A stretch of 38,547 nt of DNA from an uncultured Collinsella sp. (GTDB lineage: Bacteria > Actinomycetota > Coriobacteriia > Coriobacteriales > Coriobacteriaceae), in the NCBI GenBank assembly GCA_900548815.1, contig URLR01000011.1:1-38547 (forward strand). The letters run 5' to 3'. Of the stretch, positions 7,901-15,807 are shown one piece after another (the stretch's first letter is position 1; each line of letters starts with the position of its first letter). Below the pieces are notes generated by a model. It saw nothing but the letters and a program-made list of their open reading frames with translations. It was not told where the DNA came from and did not search any database. The position numbers were made by a program, and so were the translations under genes.

Positions 7901-9154
7901 ATGGCGCAGGAACACGATCTGTTTGATGACATTATCGAGATCAGCAAGGGTTTCGACTTTCTTAAAAACCCGCTTGGCGGCGTGACCGATGCACTCGATC
8001 CGTCGGCGCCGCAGTGGAATCCTGCCGACTACAAGGAGCGCCCGCGCGGCAACACCATTCCGTGCTTGACCTGCAAAAACGAAAAGAGCGGTTGCACCGC
8101 GTGCATGGACGTGTGCCCGGTCAACGCTATCGAGGTCGAGGAAGACGCCATCGAGATCCTCGACTCCTGTCGCAAGTGCGGCCTGTGCGCCGCTGCCTGT
8201 CCGACCGAGGCGATCATCTCGCCGCGCCTGGCACCTAAAAACCTGTATGACGATATCGTCTCCGCTGCTACGAGCCACGAGACCGCCTACGTCACCTGCA
8301 CACGCGCCCTCAAGCGCATGCCGCGCGAAAACGAGGTCGTCGTTGCCTGCGTGGGCGATATTACGGCCGAGACCTGGTTCTCGGTACTGGCGGACTATCC
8401 CAACGTGAGCGTCTACCTGCCACTGGGCGTGTGCGATAAGTGCCGCAACACCGGTGGCGAGGACATTCTGGGCGAGGCCATTGCTACCGCCGAGGAGTGG
8501 GCGGGTACGGGCATGGGCCTGGAGGTCGACCCCAAGAGCCTCAAATGCCATAAGCGCCGCGAGTACGAGCGCAAGGAGTACATGGATAAGATTGCCCGCA
8601 CCACGGGCCTGACGGTGACCAAGCTCAATCCGGCGACGGCGGCGCTGGCCTCGGTGACGCAGAAGTTGAAGGCTCATCGTCACCAGATCACGCAGCTCGA
8701 GCGCACGCTCAACACCATGTGCGGCACCACGACGACCAAGCGTCGCCGTTCGCTCACGCACGGGCGGCAGCTGGTGCTCTCGACGCTGCAGAACCACCCC
8801 GAGCTTGCCCAGAATATGCAGGTGAGCACACCGGAATGCGATTTTGACAAGTGCACGTCGTGCGGCGAGTGCGTCAACGTGTGCCCCACGTTTGCCTGCG
8901 ATTTGGTGGGAAGCGGTCGCTTTGCACTGGAGTCCACGTATTGCCTAGGTTGCGGAGCCTGCGTCAAGGTGTGCCCCGAGCATGCGCTCAAGCTGGTCGA
9001 GCACGATGCGTCCAATCTGGTCGTTGTCGACCCCGAGGCCGAGGAAAAGGCCGCTCAGAAGGCCAAGGCCCACGAAGAGGCCCAGAAGGCCAAGGCCGAG
9101 GCAAAGGCCAAGCTTGACAAGATGCTCGATCAGGTGGAGAAGCTCGCGGACTAG
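7901..9154 (+). CDS. 4Fe-4S ferredoxin-type protein with four cluster motifs
   Basis: A 417-residue soluble iron-sulfur protein, presumably an electron carrier or subunit of an unidentified oxidoreductase. Four cysteine clusters are visible: CLTCKNEKSGCTACMDVCP near residue 53 (the spacing of the first is unusual), CRKCGLCAAACP near 90, CTSCGECVNVCP near 320 and CLGCGACVKVCP near 350. The middle (about 110-310) has extra cysteines (CDKCRNTGG) and a basic segment. The C-terminus is a charged Lys/Glu/Ala coiled-coil tail. Start at 7901 is set by AGGGAGGGG at 7886-7894. No partner enzyme is adjacent, so the reaction is unknown. Confidence 0.85.
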   Translation: MAQEHDLFDDIIEISKGFDFLKNPLGGVTDALDPSAPQWNPADYKERPRGNTIPCLTCKNEKSGCTACMDVCPVNAIEVEEDAIEILDSCRKCGLCAAACPTEAIISPRLAPKNLYDDIVSAATSHETAYVTCTRALKRMPRENEVVVACVGDITAETWFSVLADYPNVSVYLPLGVCDKCRNTGGEDILGEAIATAEEWAGTGMGLEVDPKSLKCHKRREYERKEYMDKIARTTGLTVTKLNPATAALASVTQKLKAHRHQITQLERTLNTMCGTTTTKRRRSLTHGRQLVLSTLQNHPELAQNMQVSTPECDFDKCTSCGECVNVCPTFACDLVGSGRFALESTYCLGCGACVKVCPEHALKLVEHDASNLVVVDPEAEEKAAQKAKAHEEAQKAKAEAKAKLDKMLDQVEKLAD

Positions 9155-9181
9155 TCAGCGAGCTCTATCTCTGCTTCATTT

Positions 9182-9225
9182 GCGCCGCCGCGGTGTCCGG
9201 ATTCGCCCGGATGCTGCGGCGGCGC
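9182..9225 (+). terminator. Large GC-rich hairpin, probable terminator
   Basis: A 10-bp outer stem GCGCCGCCGC (9182-9191) / GCGGCGGCGC (9216-9225) encloses a second stem TCCGG/CCGGA. It lies between the ferredoxin-like gene and ychF. There is no T-run. TATACT immediately after it (9226-9231) could be the -10 box of ychF. Confidence 0.55.
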
Positions 9226-9268
9226 TATACTTATACGGTTTGAAGTACCTGTACCAAAAGGAGCTGTC

Positions 9269-10345
9269 GTGTCCCTTTCCATCGGTATCGTGGGCCTGCC
9301 CAACGTGGGCAAGTCGACGCTGTTCACCGCGCTTACCAAAAAGACCGGCCTTGCCGCCAACTACCCGTTTGCCACGATCGACCCCAACGTGGGTATCGTC
9401 GACGTGCCCGATAGCCGCTTGCAAAAGCTTGCCGACATCGTCAACCCGGGCCGCATTGTGCCGGCTACGGTCGAGTTTGTCGACATCGCGGGCCTGGTGA
9501 AGGGTGCCAACGAGGGCGAGGGCCTGGGCAACCAGTTCTTGGCAAACATCCGCGAGACCGATGCCATCTGCGAGGTCGTGCGCTACTTTAAGGACCCCAA
9601 CGTTATGCGCGAGGTGGGCCGCACGGGCGAGTTCGTCGATCCCGCCGGCGATGCCGACACCATCATGACCGAGCTCATCCTGGCCGACATGGGCACGCTC
9701 GAGAAGCAGCTGCCCAAGCTCGAGAAGGAGGCCAAGCGCGACAAGGAGCTCATGCCCAAGTTCGAGGTGGCCAAGCGCCTGCTTGCCTGGCTCAACGAGG
9801 GCAAGCGCGCCGCGTCCATGGAGATGACCGACGAGGAGCGCGCCGCTGCCAAGGGCCTGTTCCTGCTCACCATGAAGCCCATCCTGTATGTGGCCAACGT
9901 GGACGAGGATATGCTCAACGACGACCTGGCGCCCATCGATGGTGTCAAGCCACTGCCCATCTGCGCCAAGATCGAGGCCGAGCTTTCCGAGCTCGATCCC
10001 GAGGACGCCGCCGACTACCTGGAAAGCCTGGGCCTGGAGCAGCCCGGCCTGGACGTGCTCGCTCAGGCTGCCTACAAGCTGCTCGGCCTGCAGTCGTTCT
10101 TTACGGCCGGCGAGATGGAGGTCAAGGCCTGGACGGTGCGTCAGGGCGCGACCGCCCCGCAGGCCGCCGGCGTCATCCATACCGACTTTGAGCGCGGCTT
10201 TATTAAGGCCGAGGTCATTGGCTACGACGACTACATCGAGCTCGGCGGTGAGCAGGGCGCCAAGGCCGCCGGCAAACTGCGTATTGAGGGCAAGGACTAT
10301 GTCATGGCCGATGGCGACGTCGTGCACTTCCGCTTTAACGTGTAA
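9269..10345 (+). CDS. ychF: Ribosome-binding ATPase YchF
   Basis: A 358-residue Obg-family P-loop protein that binds ribosomes and hydrolyses ATP; conserved and near universal in bacteria. G1 motif GLPNVGKST lies near residues 8-16, switch region NYPFATIDPNVGIV follows at about 31-44, and DIAGLVKGANEGEGLGNQFL is the G3 region. A helical insertion and a C-terminal TGS domain (KAWTVRQGATAPQAAGVIHTDFERGFIKAEV...) complete the standard architecture. The start is GTG at 9269, with AAAGGAG at 9257-9263. Confidence 0.97.
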   Translation: MSLSIGIVGLPNVGKSTLFTALTKKTGLAANYPFATIDPNVGIVDVPDSRLQKLADIVNPGRIVPATVEFVDIAGLVKGANEGEGLGNQFLANIRETDAICEVVRYFKDPNVMREVGRTGEFVDPAGDADTIMTELILADMGTLEKQLPKLEKEAKRDKELMPKFEVAKRLLAWLNEGKRAASMEMTDEERAAAKGLFLLTMKPILYVANVDEDMLNDDLAPIDGVKPLPICAKIEAELSELDPEDAADYLESLGLEQPGLDVLAQAAYKLLGLQSFFTAGEMEVKAWTVRQGATAPQAAGVIHTDFERGFIKAEVIGYDDYIELGGEQGAKAAGKLRIEGKDYVMADGDVVHFRFNV

Positions 10346-10356
10346 GGGCGACGCAT

Positions 10357-10740
10357 ATGTTTAAATACGGCAAAAAAGCTGGCTACATGGGTATTGCGCT
10401 GCTCGTACTTGCGGTGATTCCACTGGTGGTCGCAGCGTGCGTTATCCCCAACATTGGTCCCGAGGTGGCAACGAAGTTTAATGCCGCCGGCGAGGCGACG
10501 CGCTGGGGCAAGAGCTACGAGCTGTTGGCGCTGCCGGTACTCAATCTGCTGCTGAGCGTGGCGACGTACTTTACGGCGGGACGCCAGGCAAAAAATAATG
10601 ATGACTCCGCCGCCATGGCGCGCATCGTGTGCGAGCGCTACCTGCGCAACGGCTGCATCACGGGTGTGTTCCTCAACGTGATCAACGTTTACTTTATGTA
10701 CTCGGCGATTACCGGAACGGGCTTTGGCTTTGGTTTCTAG
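10357..10740 (+). CDS. Small membrane protein, DUF1648/SdpI-like
   Basis: A 127-residue protein with three hydrophobic segments: residues about 10-30 (MGIALLVLAVIPLVVAACVI), 55-70, and 100-120. The stretch IGPEVATKFNAAGEATRWGKS resembles the DUF1648 signature (P..HFN..G..D.WG) found in SdpI-like immunity and signalling proteins. It starts 11 bases after ychF and may be co-transcribed. The function is unassigned. Confidence 0.7.
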   Translation: MFKYGKKAGYMGIALLVLAVIPLVVAACVIPNIGPEVATKFNAAGEATRWGKSYELLALPVLNLLLSVATYFTAGRQAKNNDDSAAMARIVCERYLRNGCITGVFLNVINVYFMYSAITGTGFGFGF

Positions 10741-10749
10741 CTTGTCCTT

Positions 10750-11139
10750 TTAGGCAACGAGCCTGCACGCATATTCAATGGCTGCTGCGAGGCCGCCGCT
10801 CGATCGTGGTTTAAAGACCATGTCGGCGGCGGCCTCGTTTTCGTATCCGGCGCCGCGAAGGGCAAGTGCGATACCGGCTTCCAGGAGAAGGGGCAGACCG
10901 CGTTGGCTGGTTGCGATCACGGCAGCCTGATTGAGCGAGCAGCTGTGCGCCTGGCATTGGATAGCAAGTTCACCTTGCGCCGGGCAAGGGACCAGAACGG
11001 CGGCGACGCGACTTGATAGCAATGCAAATGCTGTGCGCTCATCGGGCGAAAGGCATTCGGCCTCAACGACGACGAGCTTGAGCGGTGCGCTGTTTGTGCG
11101 AAGCGTGGCTCGGTACATGCGGACCGAAGAACCCGACAT
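10750..11139 (-). CDS. Hypothetical protein divergent from an XRE regulator
   Basis: A 129-residue protein beginning MSGSSVRMYRATLRTNSAPL. The ATG at 11139 is preferred to one eight codons upstream because AGGAG lies 6 bases before it. It has alternating beta/alpha character (LVVVEAECLS, AAVLVPCPAQG, AAVIATSQRGLPLLLEAGIALAL) and no membrane segment. The repeated small-residue motifs could be a nucleotide- or ligand-binding fold, but I do not recognise the family. It faces ychF's neighbour tail to tail with a 9-base gap. It shares a promoter region and a perfect palindrome with the HTH gene at 11216, suggesting regulation by that protein. Confidence 0.7.
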   Translation of the reverse strand: MSGSSVRMYRATLRTNSAPLKLVVVEAECLSPDERTAFALLSSRVAAVLVPCPAQGELAIQCQAHSCSLNQAAVIATSQRGLPLLLEAGIALALRGAGYENEAAADMVFKPRSSGGLAAAIEYACRLVA

Positions 11140-11162
11140 AGAAAACTCCTGTGTATTCGGCA

Positions 11163-11186
11163 AAACGTAAACTATAGTTTACGTTT
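11163..11186. promoter_or_regulatory. Perfect 24-bp palindrome, operator of a divergent promoter pair
   Basis: The 24 bases form an exact palindrome centred between 11174 and 11175, with half AAACGTAAACTA. The core reads TATAGT on both strands, so a -10 box for each divergent gene would coincide inside it. It lies between the start at 11139 (minus) and the HTH gene at 11216 (plus). This is a natural binding site for the dimeric XRE protein encoded beside it. Confidence 0.75.
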
Positions 11187-11215
11187 ATGTTCGGCTCCAT
11201 TTCAAACTCGGCTGC

Positions 11216-11434
11216 ATGGACGAACGTGCGAAACAGATTCTTGGCAGGCGGGTCGAAGAGACACGCAGGGACCTTGGTATCTCCAAGGTTGATTTTTGTG
11301 TGGCGACAGGAATCAGCCGACCCTACCTCGACCGAATCGAAGATGGAACGGCAAATTTCACGCTCAAGGTTCTATTTAAGATCGCGCCCGCACTCGGCAT
11401 GACGGTGTCAGAGCTTCTCGAGGGTATTGAATAG
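11216..11434 (+). CDS. Small XRE-family HTH transcriptional regulator
   Basis: A 72-residue single-domain helix-turn-helix protein. The HTH spans about residues 22-55: SKVDFCVATGISRPYLDRIEDGTANFTLKVLFKIAPALG, followed by MTVSELLEGIE, the classic XRE end. There is no effector or dimerisation domain, as in minimal Cro-like repressors. No clear ribosome site precedes the ATG, which suggests low expression or a short-leader transcript from the palindrome promoter. It probably controls itself and the divergent gene at 10750-11139. Confidence 0.85.
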   Translation: MDERAKQILGRRVEETRRDLGISKVDFCVATGISRPYLDRIEDGTANFTLKVLFKIAPALGMTVSELLEGIE

Positions 11435-11756
11435 GGCGTTCCTCCGCTGTATTTGACGCTCTTTGGACGGGTCCCCCTGGTTGCGATGTGCAAAATCGCG
11501 AGTATTCAGCACCTGTTCAGCCGTAGATGGTAGCTCGGACGGCTGGCTTTGCTTTTTTGGCAGTAGTTAATCCACACGCTAAATAAAAATGTGGAATAAA
11601 TATTTACTAGACGGCTCCTTCGTACTAAAAGTTCGTCTAACAATCGGCTGATTCTATGCCTCCGGCGGAGAAACTGCAGAATACTCCGTTTTTTGCACGG
11701 CCCGAAGGGGGACCACCTGTCGTTTGGGGCTGCGATAAGCGGAACTGCCTTAGGGA
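11435..11756. other. Intergenic region, no gene seen
   Basis: About 320 bp. A weak stem AGCCGT/ACGGCT followed by a T-run (about 11520-11557) may end the HTH transcript. An A/T-rich patch lies at 11570-11640. The 9-mer GGTCCCCCT near 11468 recurs inverted (AGGGGGACC) near 11705. There is no open frame with a ribosome site. Confidence 0.45.
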
Positions 11757-12770
11757 TTACGCCATCGGGATACGGTCGTGGTTGACTTGGCTGTAGAACA
11801 GGCGCTGAATCTCGTCCGCATCACGTGACTGGCCGAGTGCCCACATGGTCTTGGCCACGAGCGTCTCGGTGGTCATGTCGTCGCCGCGCAAAATACCCGG
11901 ATGATCGGCGTAAGCTCGGCCGACCTCATAAACGCCCAGATCGAGGCCCTCTTCGGGGACCTGCGTGGTCATAACGACGGTGCGGCCCGAATCGACCCAG
12001 CGGAAAATTGCCTCTTGGAACGACTCGCCCGACTCGCCAAACTCGGGAATACCGCCAATGCCAAAGGTCTCCAGAATCACGGCATCGTAGCTATTGGCAA
12101 GGGCGTCGAGGATGCCCGGGTTTACGCCGGGCGTAAGCTTGAGTACAAATACGCGCGGATCGATGCTGTCGTAGAAACGCACCGGGTTTTCGCCCTGATG
12201 CGTGCCGTGAAGCCCGTTGCGCACGATGCGGTCGTTGCGGATATAGGCGATGGGCGGATAGTTGACGCTGATGAACGCGTTAAAGCTCATGGTGCGCTGC
12301 TTGCGGGCGCGCGTGCCGGCAATGGCGACGCCACCAAACACAATCGACACATCGTGCGAGTGCTCGTCGAGCGCATAGAGCAGGCTCTGGTACAGATTGA
12401 GCTTGGCGTCGGTAAAGGGGTTGCCCATGGGCTTTTGCGAGCCGGTGAGCACGATGGGCTTGGGGCTGTCCTGAATCAGGTAGGAAAGCGCTGCCGCGGT
12501 GTAGCTCATGGTGTCGGTGCCGTGCAGAATCACGAAGCCGTCGTGGTCGGCATAACCCTCGACGATGACGTCGCGGATACGCATCCAGTCACTGGGACGC
12601 ATATTGGTGCTGTCGATGTTCATGGGCTGTACCACGTCGAGCTCGCAGAGGCCCGAGATCTCGGGGACGCTCTGGGCGAGCTCCTCACCGGTCAGGGCGG
12701 GGGAGAGACCGTTGCCGTCTTCGGTCGATGCGATGGTGCCGCCCGTGGCGATGAGAAGGATGCGCTTCAT
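11757..12770 (-). CDS. ansA: Type I (cytoplasmic) L-asparaginase
   Basis: A 337-residue asparaginase hydrolysing L-asparagine to aspartate and ammonia. Both catalytic Thr triads are present: ATGGTIAST at residues 8-16 and HGTDTMSYTAAALSYL near 90, with the Lys in LTGSQKPM near 115. There is no signal peptide, so it belongs to the cytoplasmic type I class. The start at 12770 (MKRILLIATGGTIAS) is the family N-terminus; a frame extending to 12842 is not supported. The ribosome site is weak (AGGAAT). It is divergent from guaA. Confidence 0.93.
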   Translation of the reverse strand: MKRILLIATGGTIASTEDGNGLSPALTGEELAQSVPEISGLCELDVVQPMNIDSTNMRPSDWMRIRDVIVEGYADHDGFVILHGTDTMSYTAAALSYLIQDSPKPIVLTGSQKPMGNPFTDAKLNLYQSLLYALDEHSHDVSIVFGGVAIAGTRARKQRTMSFNAFISVNYPPIAYIRNDRIVRNGLHGTHQGENPVRFYDSIDPRVFVLKLTPGVNPGILDALANSYDAVILETFGIGGIPEFGESGESFQEAIFRWVDSGRTVVMTTQVPEEGLDLGVYEVGRAYADHPGILRGDDMTTETLVAKTMWALGQSRDADEIQRLFYSQVNHDRIPMA

Positions 12771-12846
12771 GCTGGTATTCCTATCGTATTTGCCGCCGCA
12801 GAGGCGGAGTCGTTCGGCAGTATTGTGGCACAGGGCGTCCAATGTT

Positions 12847-12875
12847 CAAACGTATTACATCATCCGTAACGTTTG
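12847..12875. promoter_or_regulatory. Inverted repeat upstream of ansA
   Basis: CAAACGTATTAC at 12847-12858 faces GTAACGTTTG at 12866-12875, matching except for a 2-base bulge. It is 77 bases upstream of the ansA start and 163 before guaA. It may be an operator for the divergent pair; no matching regulator gene is next to it. Confidence 0.4.
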
Positions 12876-13037
12876 GTAACACTTCAATTGCCGTCAAATT
12901 GGGGCCTGGTCGTGCGTTTGCCGTGCGCTGATGGCTGCGAGGGACGAGAAACCCCATATAACGTGTACACTATGGAGGTTATTTTCGTTCATTCACGCGG
13001 GTGGGCACCGGCTCCCCGCCAACAAGAGGGGGATACC

Positions 13038-14636
13038 ATGGATCAAAAGGCTTCCGCAAAGGTCCTCGTACTCGACTTTGGTGCGCAGTACGGTCAGCTC
13101 ATTGCCCGTCGCGTCCGCGACCTCAACGTGTATTCCGAGATTGTTCCCTGCGACATATCGGCCGACGAGATTCGCGAGATGAACGCCTCTGCGCTCATCC
13201 TTTCTGGCGGTCCGGCCTCCGTGTACGCCGAGGACGCTCCGTCCATCGACCCCGCCATCTTTGACCTGGGCCTTCCCGTCTTGGGCTTCTGCTACGGCCA
13301 TCAGATCACGGCGGTGACGCTCGGCGGCAAGGTCGGTCACTCCGAGGTGGGCGAGTACGGCCGCGCCACCATCACGCGCACGGCCGGCGCCAAGCTCTTT
13401 AACTCCACGCCCATGGAGCAGACCGTGTGGATGAGCCATCGCGACGCCGTTTCCGAGGTGCCCGAGGGCTTTACCGTTACCGCTAGCACCGACGTGTGCC
13501 CGGTTGCCGCCATGGAGTGCGTCGAGCGCAAGATTTTCACCACGCAGTTCCACCCCGAGGTCAAGCACTCCGAGTACGGTCAGCAGCTGCTGAGCAACTT
13601 CCTGTTTGAGATCTGCGGCCTGGAGCCCAACTGGAGCATGGACAACCTGGTCGAGACCATGACGGCTGAGTTCCGCGAGAAGGTCGGCGACGACCGCGTG
13701 ATTCTGGCCCTGTCCGGTGGCGTCGACTCCTCCGTCGTGGCTGCGCTGGGCGCTCGCGCCGTGGGCAAGCAGATGACCTGCGTGTTCATCAACCATGGCC
13801 TGCTGCGCAAGGGCGAGCCCGAGCAGGTGGAGGAGGTCTTCACCAAGCAGTTTGACGTCGACTTTATCCACGTCCACGCCGAGGACCGCTATGCCGAGCT
13901 TCTGGCCGGTGTGACCGAGCCCGAGGAGAAGCGCCGCATCATCGGTACGCAGTTCTGGAAAGAGTTCTTCGCGGTTGCTCAGCAGCTTGAGACCGATGGT
14001 AAACCCGTGAAGTACCTGGCTCAGGGCACCATCTACCCCGACATCATCGAGTCCGGCGCTCGCAAGACGGGCGGCAAGACGGCCACCATCAAGAGCCATC
14101 ACAACCTGATCCCGTTCCCCGAAGGCGTGCACTTCGACCTCATTGAGCCGCTCGACCACTTCTTTAAGGACGAGGTCCGCGCGCTTGGTCTGGCGCTCGG
14201 ACTGCCGAGTCATATCGTGTTCCGCCAGCCTTTCCCGGGCCCTGGTCTGGCCATCCGCATCATCGGCGCGGTCGACAAGGAGAAGCTCGAGATTCTCAAG
14301 AACGCCGACGCTATCGTGCGCGAGGAGCTCGACGCCTACAACCAGCGCCTGTTTGAGCAGACCGGCGAGCGCAACTCCGAACACAGCTGCTGGCAGTATT
14401 TCGCGGTTCTGCCCGACATAAAGTCCGTCGGCGTTATGGGCGACGAGCGCACCTATCAGCGCCCGATCATCCTGCGTGCCGTCGAGTCCAGCGATGCCAT
14501 GACCGCCGACTGGGCCAAGCTGCCCTACGACGTGCTTGCCCGCATCTCCGGCCGCATCGTTGCCGAGGTTCCCGGCGCCAACCGCGTGTGCTACGACATC
14601 ACGTCCAAGCCGCCCGCGACGATTGAGTGGGAGTAG
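13038..14636 (+). CDS. guaA: GMP synthase (glutamine-hydrolysing)
   Basis: A 532-residue GMP synthase converting XMP to GMP with glutamine nitrogen and ATP. The N-terminal class I amidotransferase has Cys85 (GFCYGHQ) and the His/Glu of QFHPEV near residue 173. The ATP-pyrophosphatase domain has SGGVDSSV near 228. The C-terminal dimerisation domain ends in the typical KPPATIEWE. The start ATG at 13038 has GAGGGGG at about 13026-13032; the frame extends upstream without support. The 3' end of guaA is a known target for island integrases, relevant because an ICE starts about 600 bp downstream. Confidence 0.97.
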   Translation: MDQKASAKVLVLDFGAQYGQLIARRVRDLNVYSEIVPCDISADEIREMNASALILSGGPASVYAEDAPSIDPAIFDLGLPVLGFCYGHQITAVTLGGKVGHSEVGEYGRATITRTAGAKLFNSTPMEQTVWMSHRDAVSEVPEGFTVTASTDVCPVAAMECVERKIFTTQFHPEVKHSEYGQQLLSNFLFEICGLEPNWSMDNLVETMTAEFREKVGDDRVILALSGGVDSSVVAALGARAVGKQMTCVFINHGLLRKGEPEQVEEVFTKQFDVDFIHVHAEDRYAELLAGVTEPEEKRRIIGTQFWKEFFAVAQQLETDGKPVKYLAQGTIYPDIIESGARKTGGKTATIKSHHNLIPFPEGVHFDLIEPLDHFFKDEVRALGLALGLPSHIVFRQPFPGPGLAIRIIGAVDKEKLEILKNADAIVREELDAYNQRLFEQTGERNSEHSCWQYFAVLPDIKSVGVMGDERTYQRPIILRAVESSDAMTADWAKLPYDVLARISGRIVAEVPGANRVCYDITSKPPATIEWE

Positions 14637-14750
14637 GCTGATAGGGTTCTGACCTGCATTTTTGAGTGCCGCACTGTGCCGCTGAGTTTCGTTTCGTACG
14701 AGAGTCATGGCAAAGCCGTCAGCGACGGCGGTGAGTAAATACGATGATTT

Positions 14751-14785
14751 AGCCTCCGTTCCAGTGCTGGGACGGAGGCTTTTTC
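14751..14785 (+). terminator. Strong rho-independent terminator downstream of guaA
   Basis: A 12-bp stem at 14751-14762 / 14769-14780 (AGCCTCCG...CGGAGGCT) with loop AGTGCT and a TTTTTC tail. It is 115 bp after the guaA stop, which suggests that the chromosome-side transcription unit is intact and that the mobile element begins further right. Confidence 0.93.
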
Positions 14786-14792
14786 TTTGCCG

Positions 14793-15167
14793 TTTTACTC
14801 CCTTTCACCTGCGATTTCGCCATTTACTCCCCGTGTTTCGAGACGGCAAGGCACTGGGCGGTATTCGGAGGAATGGGAGTAAGGATTTATCCCAAGTGAG
14901 TAGACGCGCGGTTTTTGTCCCCGAAGGCGAAAAGAGGCCGTTTTGGGGCCTGTGAAACTCAAATCGAACTCAATCGGTTTTTCGGCGGTCTCCGTACGAC
15001 GTTTCCCCAGGTGGTTAATGGGGAGTAAAGAATCTCATCGTCTCAAGGAAAACGGGAGTAACCAGGGGAAATGCCGCGGTGTGCTGCCGCGTGCCGCCAT
15101 ATAAGCCACCGTGTAATTTACTCCCCGGACATGCCGGAAATGCCTTGGCATGCAATGGGGAGTAAAA
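14793..15167. repeat. Cluster of TTTACTCCC / GGGAGTAAA words in both orientations
   Basis: Seven close copies lie in 375 bp: TTTTACTCCC 14793, TTTACTCCCC 14823, ATGGGAGTAA 14873, ATGGGGAGTAAA 15018, CGGGAGTAAC 15053, TTTACTCCCC 15117 and ATGGGGAGTAAAA 15155. Degenerate copies (GTGAGTAAA, GTGAGTAG) are near 14731 and 14896. The 15117 and 15157 copies form a 10-bp stem that also encloses CATGCC/GGCATG. The last bases of guaA (GAGTGGGAGTAG) contain the same core. No gene is supported between 14637 and 15253. Possible readings are a palindromic repeat family, a multi-site regulator target, or attachment-site remnants. Confidence 0.65.
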
Positions 15168-15253
15168 ACTCAGCTTGCGTAGGAGCGAGCGGTGCTCACC
15201 GCCTTGCCTGGTGTCCTTATTCGATTGCGTTGATTGCGAAATGCGGGGTGCCG

Positions 15254-15667
15254 CTACAGCGAGGCTTTCCAGTCCTCGTATTCATCGGCGTCGATCTCGC
15301 CGTTCTCGAGCCGTGCGCGCTTCTCTGCCCACAGCTCGATCGCCATCGCGGCTTTGGGCGCGTGCGGAGCCTTGGGGTTCAGGGAGAGCCCCGTGCCGTC
15401 GGCCGAGGGAACGATGCCGAAGGAGTCCTCGAGCCGCACGAGCAGCGACATGAGGTCGCCCGCGGTCTCGACGCCGTAATCCTTGAGGGCGTTGACGGAC
15501 ACGCCGAGCGCTGCGGCGATGGATTCGAGCAGCTCGGGCTTCACGGCGCGGATGCCGCTCTCGTAGTGGCGCACGGCCCCCTCGGTCAGACCGACCGCCT
15601 CGGCGAGCTGCACCTGCGTCATGCCGCGCAGCTTGCGGTACCGCCTTATGTTTTCGCCTACGGACAT
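15254..15667 (-). CDS. XRE-family repressor of the integrative element
   Basis: A 137-residue protein with an N-terminal HTH at about residues 5-58 (MSVGENIRRYRKLRGMTQVQLAEAVGLTEGAVRHYESG...). The C-terminal half contains LMSLLVRLEDSFGIVP and ends in an acidic NGEIDADEYEDWKASL segment. The start at 15667 is fixed by GGAGGAGG 5 bases upstream. It is divergent from excisionase and integrase, with GTAC-N6-GTAC operators and a perfect TATAAT for its own promoter between them. This is the layout of a phage- or ICE-type lysogeny switch. It probably represses excision and, by site similarity, the parA operon. Confidence 0.88.
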   Translation of the reverse strand: MSVGENIRRYRKLRGMTQVQLAEAVGLTEGAVRHYESGIRAVKPELLESIAAALGVSVNALKDYGVETAGDLMSLLVRLEDSFGIVPSADGTGLSLNPKAPHAPKAAMAIELWAEKRARLENGEIDADEYEDWKASL

Positions 15668-15708
15668 GTGCCCTCCTCCTGGAATTATGTACCCGCACAT
15701 CTTATCAA

Positions 15709-15789
15709 CGTACGCAAATGTACGCAATTATATTGACAGTACAGATATGTACGTTTACTCTGAATCTGTAAACCGTACGTATCTGTACG
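15709..15789. promoter_or_regulatory. Divergent promoter with three GTAC-N6-GTAC operators
   Basis: The sites are O1 GTAC-GCAAAT-GTAC (15710-15723), O2 GTAC-AGATAT-GTAC (15739-15752) and O3 GTAC-GTATCT-GTAC (15775-15788). For the excisionase/integrase operon, TTGACA lies at 15733-15738 and TACTCT 17 bases further at 15756-15761, so O2 fills the spacer. For the repressor, TATAAT on the minus strand lies at 15732-15727, next to O1. Binding to O2 would block both promoters. O3 lies just before the excisionase ribosome site. Confidence 0.8.
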
Positions 15790-15807
15790 CTATTGATAGG
15801 AGGATCC

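Noticed and set aside
12880..13037. Possible purine riboswitch before guaA
   Set aside because: I looked for the conserved purine-aptamer core and paired loops and did not see them.
12993..14708. 571-codon minus-strand frame over guaA
   Set aside because: It is the antisense shadow of a clearly functional GMP synthase, typical in GC-rich DNA.
14637..15253. tRNA gene as the ICE target, or a CRISPR array explaining the repeats
   Set aside because: No cloverleaf or CCA end is visible; the repeats are short, of mixed orientation and irregularly spaced, unlike CRISPR.
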